Source: Superficieibacter sp. 1612_C1
Lineage (GTDB): Bacteria; Pseudomonadota; Gammaproteobacteria; Enterobacterales; Enterobacteriaceae
NCBI RefSeq assembly: GCF_015234305.1
Contig: NZ_JADGMI010000004.1
Coordinates: forward strand, 310,001 to 374,000
Length of the DNA stretch: 64,000 nt
Direction: 5' to 3'
Shown: positions 58,203 through 64,000 of the stretch, piece after piece
How the letters are laid out: every line of letters starts with the position of its first letter
Numbering within the stretch: position 1 is the first letter of the stretch
Position numbers and translations under genes: made by a program
Notes under the pieces: model-generated
Seen by the model: the letters and a program-made list of their open reading frames with translations, nothing else
What the model was told of the DNA's origin: nothing
Databases searched by the model: none

Positions 58203-59222
58203 CTAGCTGCTGCTGCGCTCGTCCTTGCGCGAACGACCCAATAAGGTCAATGCTGCCTCGCGCGCATTTTTTCCGCAATACAATACCTGATAAATTTCCT
58301 CAGTTATTGGCATTTCCACCCCGAAGCGATGCGCCAGCGCGCGCACTTCTTTGGTATTGCGATAACCTTCAACCACCTGGCCGATTTTATCCTGCGCGCC
58401 CTGCACATCCATGCCCTGACCGAGCATCATGCCAAAACGACGGTTACGCGATTGGTTATCGGTACAGGTCAGCACCAGATCGCCCAGCCCCGCCATGCCC
58501 ATAAAGGTGGATGGGTCGGCACCCAGCGCGGCACCCAGACGCGACATTTCTGTCAGGCCGCGGGTAATTAAAGCGGTGCGGGCGTTAGCGCCAAAGCCAA
58601 TACCGTCCGACATGCCCGCGCCAATGGCGATGACGTTTTTCACCGCCCCACCCAGCTGCACGCCGATAAAATCCGGGTTGCTGTAAACGCGGAAGCTTTT
58701 GCCGCAGTGTAAAAGCTGCTGGAGATCGTCAGAGAACGCCGTATCGGTCGCCGCCAGCGAGATCGCTGTTGGCAAGCCCGCCGCCAGCTCTTTAGCAAAG
58801 GTCGGGCCGGAGATCACCGCCAGCGGGATATCATCGCCCAGCGCTTCACGGGCGACATCCTGCAACAGGCGTCCGGTTTCTGCTTCAAGCCCTTTGGTCG
58901 CCCATACCAGCCGCGCATCGGTACGCATCAGCGGCTTAATCTGGCGCAGCACTTCGCCAAACACGTGACTTGGCACCACCACCAGGATATTGCGGCTGGC
59001 GGCCAGCGCGGTCGCTAAATCGCTCTCAAGGCGCAGCGTATCCGGGAAAGGGACATCAGGAAGGAACGCGACGTTGCAACGATCATGCTCAAGCGTCGCG
59101 ATATGTTTGGGATCGTGGCCCCACAGGACAACCTGGTGGCCGTTTCTTGCCAGGGTGATGGCAAGAGCGGTGCCGTACGAGCCGGCACCGATCACTGTCA
59201 TTGACGCATTACTTTCGCTCAT
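58203..59222 (-). CDS. gpsA: Glycerol-3-phosphate dehydrogenase [NAD(P)+]
   Basis: 339-residue cytoplasmic enzyme that makes sn-glycerol-3-phosphate for phospholipid synthesis. The Rossmann motif is [12 protein letters not shown] near residue 11; catalytic Lys lies in [17 protein letters not shown] (about 196); WATKGLE and [10 protein letters not shown] blocks are present. It abuts secB (shared base at 59222), forming the secB-gpsA-cysE cluster as in E. coli. Confidence 0.97.
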   Translation of the reverse strand: MSESNASMTVIGAGSYGTALAITLARNGHQVVLWGHDPKHIATLEHDRCNVAFLPDVPFPDTLRLESDLATALAASRNILVVVPSHVFGEVLRQIKPLMRTDARLVWATKGLEAETGRLLQDVAREALGDDIPLAVISGPTFAKELAAGLPTAISLAATDTAFSDDLQQLLHCGKSFRVYSNPDFIGVQLGGAVKNVIAIGAGMSDGIGFGANARTALITRGLTEMSRLGAALGADPSTFMGMAGLGDLVLTCTDNQSRNRRFGMMLGQGMDVQGAQDKIGQVVEGYRNTKEVRALAHRFGVEMPITEEIYQVLYCGKNAREAALTLLGRSRKDERSSS

Positions 59223-59689
59223 CAGGCATCCTGATGTTCTTCAGTACCTTCGCCAGCCTGCTGCTGCAAATAGTTCATAAACAGCGCATCGAAGTTAACC
59301 GGCGCGAGGTTCAGTTGCGGGAACGTACCGCGTGAAACCAGGCTGGTGATGCATTCGCGGGCATACGGGAACAGAATGTTCGGGCAGTATGCGCCAAGGC
59401 AATGCGCCATCTGAGTGCCTTCAATGCCTTCAACGGAGAAAATACCGCCCTGCTGAACTTCGCACAGGAACGCGGTCTCTTCGCCGAGAGAAGCAGTTAC
59501 GGTTACACGCAGTACCACTTCGTAAACACCTTCAGCCAGCTGGCTGGACGCGGTATCCAGATCCAGTTTAACTTCCGGCTGCCAGTCTTTCTGAAAAACG
59601 TGCGGCGCGTTAGGCGCTTCAAAAGAGATGTCTTTGGTATAGATACGCTGGATCTGAAAAGCCATCTCAGTATTATTTTGTTCTGACAT
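59222..59689 (-). CDS. secB: SecB, protein-export chaperone
   Basis: 155-residue cytoplasmic tetrameric chaperone that keeps precursor proteins unfolded for SecA. Family blocks [35 protein letters not shown] and [19 protein letters not shown] are intact. Downstream of grxC; 88 bases separate them. Confidence 0.98.
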   Translation of the reverse strand: MSEQNNTEMAFQIQRIYTKDISFEAPNAPHVFQKDWQPEVKLDLDTASSQLAEGVYEVVLRVTVTASLGEETAFLCEVQQGGIFSVEGIEGTQMAHCLGAYCPNILFPYARECITSLVSRGTFPQLNLAPVNFDALFMNYLQQQAGEGTEEHQDA

Positions 59690-59777
59690 GTGAAAAACCC
59701 TTTAGTGTTGTCCTTAAAATATACGTCATCCTTCCGGTTGCATCCCTGATGCCATCCTGAATGATGTTTTGTATGTG

Positions 59778-60029
59778 TTAGCGCAGCAGAGGATCCAGTC
59801 CACCACGTGCGTCCAGCGCATACAAGTCGTCGCAGCCGCCAATGTGCTGCGCATCAATAAAAATCTGTGGGACGGTCGTGCGGCTACTGCGTTGGATCAT
59901 CTCATCGCGTTTGTGCGCATCGCCGTCAATCGGCAGCTCTTCAAACGTCACGCCTTTGCTGTTCAGCAGCGCTTTTGCACGGTGGCAAAACGGGCAGGTT
60001 GCTTTGGTGTAGATCTCAATATTGGCCAT
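59778..60029 (-). CDS. grxC: Glutaredoxin 3
   Basis: 83-residue thiol-disulphide reductase of the thioredoxin fold. The CPFC active site is at residues 12-15 (ATCPFCHRAKALL; E. coli has CPYC), with the cis-Pro in TTVPQIFIDAQHIGG (about 51) and the glutathione-binding GGCDDLYAL. It lies between yibN and secB, 15 bases after yibN. Confidence 0.97.
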   Translation of the reverse strand: MANIEIYTKATCPFCHRAKALLNSKGVTFEELPIDGDAHKRDEMIQRSSRTTVPQIFIDAQHIGGCDDLYALDARGGLDPLLR

Positions 60030-60044
60030 AATCGTCTCTCCGGG

Positions 60045-60476
60045 TTATTTACCGCGAACCAGAGGCAGGTTCTCACCGCTCCAGCCAGCAACGCCTTCTT
60101 TCAGTACGAAGACTTTCTCGTATCCGGCTTTGGTCAGCGCATTGGCGGATTCCTGAGCCTGAACACCTGTACCATCAACAACAATAATGGGTTTGTCTTT
60201 GTGTTTATCAAGCTCGCCGACGTTATTCGCTTTAATTTCGGCAGGCAGTACGTTGATGGAACCGGCAATGTGCCCTTTACGGAAGTCGTCGCGCTGGCGC
60301 AGATCGACTACAACGGCATCTTCTTTATTGATAAGACGAGTCGCTTCACCGCGCGTAATGGCCTTCACTTTAGACGTGAGACCTTTAAAGGTGGTGAACA
60401 GTACGGCCACCAGCAATGCCACCCACGCGAGACAAAGTATGGGGTGACGGCTAACAAATTGCATAATTTCTTGCAT
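60045..60476 (-). CDS. yibN: YibN, membrane-anchored rhodanese-like protein without catalytic Cys
   Basis: 143 residues: an N-terminal transmembrane helix ([20 protein letters not shown]) then a single rhodanese domain ([43 protein letters not shown]). At the active-site loop the sequence is [14 protein letters not shown]: the Cys expected in catalytic rhodaneses, and which I recall in E. coli YibN (MQCQ), is Ala here. The ATG at 60476 gives the E. coli length. It may be a binding or structural protein. Confidence 0.93.
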   Translation of the reverse strand: MQEIMQFVSRHPILCLAWVALLVAVLFTTFKGLTSKVKAITRGEATRLINKEDAVVVDLRQRDDFRKGHIAGSINVLPAEIKANNVGELDKHKDKPIIVVDGTGVQAQESANALTKAGYEKVFVLKEGVAGWSGENLPLVRGK

Positions 60477-60723
60477 GGGGGTAACAACTCCCGACGTAGT
60501 GATTGAAAAACCAGGGAAGGAGTATACCTGTGCAGTGTGGCAAATACAGCCAGCCAGCGCGATGTTATGCATTTTCTGCGGCGCGCCGCGAAAAAAATTG
60601 TCGCATATAGGTAAATCTGCACCCAAAGCAGCCGCTTTATTTGATCTTCTGCGGCTATTTAATCGATTCAGTTGAAGTAATATTAGGCAAATTTTTTTGG
60701 CTCATGAGCATGAGGTTGTCGCA

Positions 60724-62271
60724 ATGTCGATTTCTAAAAAACCAATGGTACTGGTGATTCTGGATGGCTATGGCTATCGCGAAGATAAGCAGGATAACGC
60801 CATTTTCGCTGCAAAAACGCCGGTAATGGACGCCCTGTGGGCAAAACGTCCGCATACGCTGATCGACGCCTCCGGGCTGGAAGTCGGTCTGCCGGATCGC
60901 CAGATGGGCAACTCCGAAGTGGGTCACGTGAACCTCGGCGCAGGCCGCATTGTGTATCAGGATCTGACCCGTCTGGATGTCGAAATTAAAGAACGCACCT
61001 TCTTTGCTAACCCGGTGCTGACGGCGGCAGTAGAAAAAGCCGCCGCCGCAGGCAAAGCGGTACACATCATGGGCCTGCTCTCCGCGGGCGGCGTTCACAG
61101 CCATGAAGATCACATCCTGGCGATGGTAGAACTGGCGGCAGAACGCGGCGCGGAAAAAATCTACCTGCATGCGTTTCTCGACGGTCGCGACACCCCGCCG
61201 CGCAGCGCTGAAGGCTCCCTGAAAACATTCGAAGACAAATTTGCCGCGCTGGGCAAAGGTCGCGTGGCGTCAATCATTGGTCGTTATTACGCTATGGATC
61301 GCGACAACCGTTGGGATCGCGTAGAGCAGGCTTATGATCTGCTGACGCAGGCCAAAGGCGATTTCCAGGCGGATACCGCTGTCGCCGGTTTGCAGGCCGC
61401 CTATGCGCGTGATGAGAACGACGAGTTCGTTAAAGCCACGGTGATCCGCGCTGAAGGCCAGGCCGATGCCGCAATGGAAGACGGCGATGCGCTGATTTTC
61501 ATGAACTTCCGCGCCGACCGTGCCCGTGAAATCACCCGCGCGTTTGTTAACACCGATTTCGACGGCTTTGCCCGTAAGAAAGAAATTAAGCTCGGTGATT
61601 TCGTCATGCTGACGGAATATGCCGCCGATATTAAAACCGCCGTCGCTTATCCGCCGTCTTCGCTGGAAAACACCTATGGCGAGTGGATGGCAAAGAACGA
61701 CAAGACCCAGCTGCGCATCTCCGAAACCGAGAAATATGCCCACGTAACCTTCTTCTTTAACGGTGGCGTCGAAGAGCCGTTTAAAGGTGAAGAACGCATT
61801 CTGATCAACTCGCCGAAAGTAGCGACCTACGATCTGCAACCGGAAATGAGCTCTGCCGAGCTGACCGAAAAACTGGTTGCCGCCATCGAAAGCGGTAAGT
61901 ACGACACCATCATCTGTAACTACCCGAACGGCGATATGGTGGGTCATACCGGCGTAATGGAAGCGGCCATCAAGGCAGTGGAAGCGCTGGATCACTGCGT
62001 TGAGCAGGTGACGAAAGCCGTTGAGTCCGTTGGCGGACAGCTGCTGATCACCGCCGACCACGGCAACGCCGAGCAGATGCGCGATCCGTCCACGGGTCAG
62101 GCGCATACTGCCCACACCAACCTTCCGGTTCCTCTGATTTATGTCGGCGACAAAACCGTGACGGCAGTAGAGGGCGGCAAGCTTTCTGACATCGCGCCGA
62201 CCATGCTGACCCTGATGGGGATGGAAATCCCGCAACAGATGACTGGTAAGCCGCTGTTCATCGTGGAATAA
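60724..62271 (+). CDS. gpmM: Phosphoglycerate mutase, cofactor-independent
   Basis: 515-residue manganese-dependent phosphoglycerate mutase that interconverts 3- and 2-phosphoglycerate in glycolysis; alkaline phosphatase superfamily. [11 protein letters not shown] (first metal Asp), the phosphoserine in [14 protein letters not shown] (about 64), [11 protein letters not shown], and the metal block [12 protein letters not shown] ... [13 protein letters not shown] are all present. The start at 60724 matches the family; the frame is open nine codons upstream. A 247-base divergent spacer separates it from yibN. Confidence 0.97.
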   Translation: MSISKKPMVLVILDGYGYREDKQDNAIFAAKTPVMDALWAKRPHTLIDASGLEVGLPDRQMGNSEVGHVNLGAGRIVYQDLTRLDVEIKERTFFANPVLTAAVEKAAAAGKAVHIMGLLSAGGVHSHEDHILAMVELAAERGAEKIYLHAFLDGRDTPPRSAEGSLKTFEDKFAALGKGRVASIIGRYYAMDRDNRWDRVEQAYDLLTQAKGDFQADTAVAGLQAAYARDENDEFVKATVIRAEGQADAAMEDGDALIFMNFRADRAREITRAFVNTDFDGFARKKEIKLGDFVMLTEYAADIKTAVAYPPSSLENTYGEWMAKNDKTQLRISETEKYAHVTFFFNGGVEEPFKGEERILINSPKVATYDLQPEMSSAELTEKLVAAIESGKYDTIICNYPNGDMVGHTGVMEAAIKAVEALDHCVEQVTKAVESVGGQLLITADHGNAEQMRDPSTGQAHTAHTNLPVPLIYVGDKTVTAVEGGKLSDIAPTMLTLMGMEIPQQMTGKPLFIVE

Positions 62272-62280
62272 TCCCTCCCC

Positions 62281-63552
62281 ATGAGGGGAACGGTGATTTT
62301 TTCAAACAAACGGATCGCGACGGCAGTCAGATCCGTACTTTACGCCAGCGCACTTAGCGCTGGCGTATTGCTGTGCGCCTTTCCCGCCCACGCCGATGAG
62401 CGCGATCAGCTAAAAAGCATTCAGGCCGATATCGCTGCCAAACAGCGTGCGGTACAAAAGCAGCAGCAGCAGCGTGCAGGTTTGCTTAACCAGCTCAAAC
62501 AGCAGGAAGAAGCGATTGCCGCCGCCGCGCGTAAGCTGCGGGAAACCGAAAACAGCCTTACCCAGTTAAATAAACAGATCGCCGACATGAACGCCTCCAT
62601 TGCCCGCCTCGAACAACAGCGCGCGGCGCAGGAGCGTAATCTTGCCGCGCAGCTGGATGCCGCCTTTCGTCAGGGCGAGCATTCCGGGCTTCAGTTCGTG
62701 CTGAGCGGCGAAGAAGGCCAGCGTGGACAGCGTTTACAGGCCTACTTTGGCTATCTTAATCAGGCGCGTCAGGAAACCATCGCACAGCTCAAGCAGACCC
62801 GCGCCGAGGTCGATGCGCAAAAAGCCGAGCTGGAAGACAAGCAAAGCCAGCAGCAGACCCTGCTTTATGAACAGCGGGCGCAGCAGGCGAAGCTGGAGCA
62901 GGCGCGTAACGAACGTAAAAAGACCCTTACTGGACTTGAATCCTCCATTCAGCAGGGTCAGCAGCAGCTAAGCGAGATGCGTGCCAACGAATCGCGCCTG
63001 CGTAACAGCATTGCGCGCGCCGCAGCGGCAGCCAAAGCCCGTGCCGAACAGGAAGCGCGCGAAGCGGAAGCCGTCCGTACCCGTCAGAAAGAGGCGACGA
63101 ACAAAGGCACTACCTATAAACCAACTGAAAGCGAACGCTCCCTGATGTCCCGTACCGGCGGACTGGGTTCACCGCGCGGTCAGGCTTACTGGCCGGTACG
63201 CGGTCCTACCCTGCATCGCTATGGCGAGCAGCTTCAGGGCGAACTACGCTGGAAAGGGATGGTTATCGGCGCGTCCGAAGGCTCAGAAGTCAAAGCTATC
63301 GCCGATGGCCGGGTGATCCTCGCCGACTGGCTGCAAGGCTACGGTCTGGTGGTGGTGGTGGAGCATGGTAAAGGCGATATGAGTCTTTACGGCTATAATC
63401 AGAGCGCGCTGGTTAGCGTGGGAACGCAGGTGCGTGCCGGTCAGGCGATCGCGCTTGTGGGCAATAGCGGCGGTCAGGGCAGACCGTCGCTCTATTTCGA
63501 AATTCGCCGCCAGGGTCAGGCGGTCAATCCACTGCCGTGGTTGGGAAGATAA
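62281..63552 (+). CDS. envC: EnvC, activator of AmiA/AmiB amidases
   Basis: 423-residue periplasmic division factor. Signal sequence ALSAGVLLCAFPAHA, then two long coiled-coil stretches (about 38-275, rich in Gln/Lys/Glu, with a helix break near FRQGEHSG) which bind FtsX. The C-terminal LytM domain (about 320-423: GMVIGASEGSEVKAIADGRV, then GRPSLYFEIRRQG) lacks the metal-binding His residues of active LytM peptidases, consistent with an activator role. Nine bases after gpmM. Confidence 0.96.
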   Translation: MRGTVIFSNKRIATAVRSVLYASALSAGVLLCAFPAHADERDQLKSIQADIAAKQRAVQKQQQQRAGLLNQLKQQEEAIAAAARKLRETENSLTQLNKQIADMNASIARLEQQRAAQERNLAAQLDAAFRQGEHSGLQFVLSGEEGQRGQRLQAYFGYLNQARQETIAQLKQTRAEVDAQKAELEDKQSQQQTLLYEQRAQQAKLEQARNERKKTLTGLESSIQQGQQQLSEMRANESRLRNSIARAAAAAKARAEQEAREAEAVRTRQKEATNKGTTYKPTESERSLMSRTGGLGSPRGQAYWPVRGPTLHRYGEQLQGELRWKGMVIGASEGSEVKAIADGRVILADWLQGYGLVVVVEHGKGDMSLYGYNQSALVSVGTQVRAGQAIALVGNSGGQGRPSLYFEIRRQGQAVNPLPWLGR

Positions 63553-63555
63553 GTT

Positions 63556-64000
63556 TTGCTTCAATTTCGTCGAATTGTTGTTTGTACCGCCGGAATGTTA
63601 GCCGTTATCGCGCCGGTTTACGCAGGTAAACTCGCCATTGTGATTGATGATTTTGGCTATCGCCCGCAGACTGAAAATCAGGTGCTGGCCCTCCCCTCAG
63701 CCATTAGCGTCGCCGTGTTACCGAACGCGCCGCACGCCCGTGAGATGGCAACCAAAGCGCACAATAACGGTCATGAAGTGTTAATTCACCTGCCGATGGC
63801 ACCGTTAAGCAAACAGCCGCTGGAAAAAGATACCCTGCGCCCGGATATGAGCAGCGCCGAGATTGAGCGCATCGTACGTGAGGCGGTGGATGATGTCCCT
63901 TACGCCGTGGGGCTGAATAACCATATGGGCAGCGCCATGACCTCCAGCCTGTTCGGCATGCAGAAAGTGATGCAGGCACTGAGCCACTATAATCTCTATT
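63556..64000 (+). CDS. yibQ: YibQ, divergent polysaccharide deacetylase (3' end outside window)
   Basis: The frame opens with a TTG at 63556, three bases after the envC stop, and runs off the right edge with about 148 codons visible. Signal sequence (CTAGMLAVIAPVYA), then GKLAIVIDDFGYRPQTENQVLALPS, HEVLIHLPMAP and VGLNNHMGSAMTS, all characteristic of the divergent polysaccharide deacetylase family. No other start codon precedes the signal, which supports TTG. Periplasmic; enzymatic role unproven in E. coli. Confidence 0.93.
   Translation, partial: MLQFRRIVVCTAGMLAVIAPVYAGKLAIVIDDFGYRPQTENQVLALPSAISVAVLPNAPHAREMATKAHNNGHEVLIHLPMAPLSKQPLEKDTLRPDMSSAEIERIVREAVDDVPYAVGLNNHMGSAMTSSLFGMQKVMQALSHYNLY

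Noticed and set aside
61270..62235. 321-codon reverse frame opposite gpmM
   Set aside because: Shadow frame of a conserved glycolytic gene; no ribosome site or domain.

Overview
The window is a chromosomal segment of an Enterobacteriaceae species. Gene order follows the E. coli K-12 yiaF to yibQ region almost gene for gene: yiaF, yiaG, cspA, glyS/glyQ, wecH, xylBA/xylFGHR, bax, malS, avtA, yiaJ, yiaKL...sgbHUE, aldB, selBA, mtlADR, lldPRD, trmL, cysE, gpsA, secB, grxC, yibN, gpmM, envC. Protein similarity and the yiaX1X2 version of the yia operon suggest Citrobacter or a close relative such as Salmonella or Klebsiella. The species cannot be fixed from the sequence alone. No rRNA, tRNA, CRISPR array or insertion sequence was recognised.

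Layout. 1-7.5 kb: yiaF end, yiaG, the cold-shock gene cspA with its long leader, an unusual YidD-like gene, glycyl-tRNA synthetase and small envelope genes. 7.6-15.9 kb: complete D-xylose system (isomerase, kinase, ABC importer, XylR) around a divergent promoter. 15.9-20.5 kb: the accessory region, a small Rhs toxin locus. It holds a 889-residue protein whose first ~250 residues are VgrG and whose remainder is Rhs YD-repeat core with a toxin-like tip. Next to it are a tiny DUF2283-like probable immunity gene, an orphan Rhs tip and immunity gene each broken by a frameshift, and two decayed symE genes. 20.7-25.7 kb: bax, malS, avtA, ysaA. 26-34.7 kb: IclR-type regulator and the yiaKL-X1-X2-lyxK-sgbH-sgbU-sgbE operon for 2,3-diketo-L-gulonate/L-ascorbate catabolism, with yiaX1X2 where E. 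coli has the yiaMNO TRAP transporter. 34.7-39.2 kb: AraC regulator, GPH symporter and GH127 beta-L-arabinofuranosidase, occupying the place of E. coli yiaTUVW. 39.2-47.8 kb: small membrane protein, aldB, ROK kinase-like gene, yiaY, selB, selA, yibF. 47.8-56.5 kb: mannitol (mtlADR) and L-lactate (lldPRD) operons with readable CRP and LldR site patterns. 56.7-64 kb: housekeeping genes from trmL to the start of yibQ.

How the parts work together: most of the window is sugar and acid catabolism feeding the pentose phosphate pathway and pyruvate. Xylose gives D-xylulose-5-P; diketogulonate passes via 3-keto-L-gulonate-6-P and L-xylulose-5-P to D-xylulose-5-P; arabinofuranosides would release L-arabinose. 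The novel-looking material is the Rhs locus at 16-20.5 kb, which looks like a recombination scar that still keeps a complete toxin tip and immunity pair.
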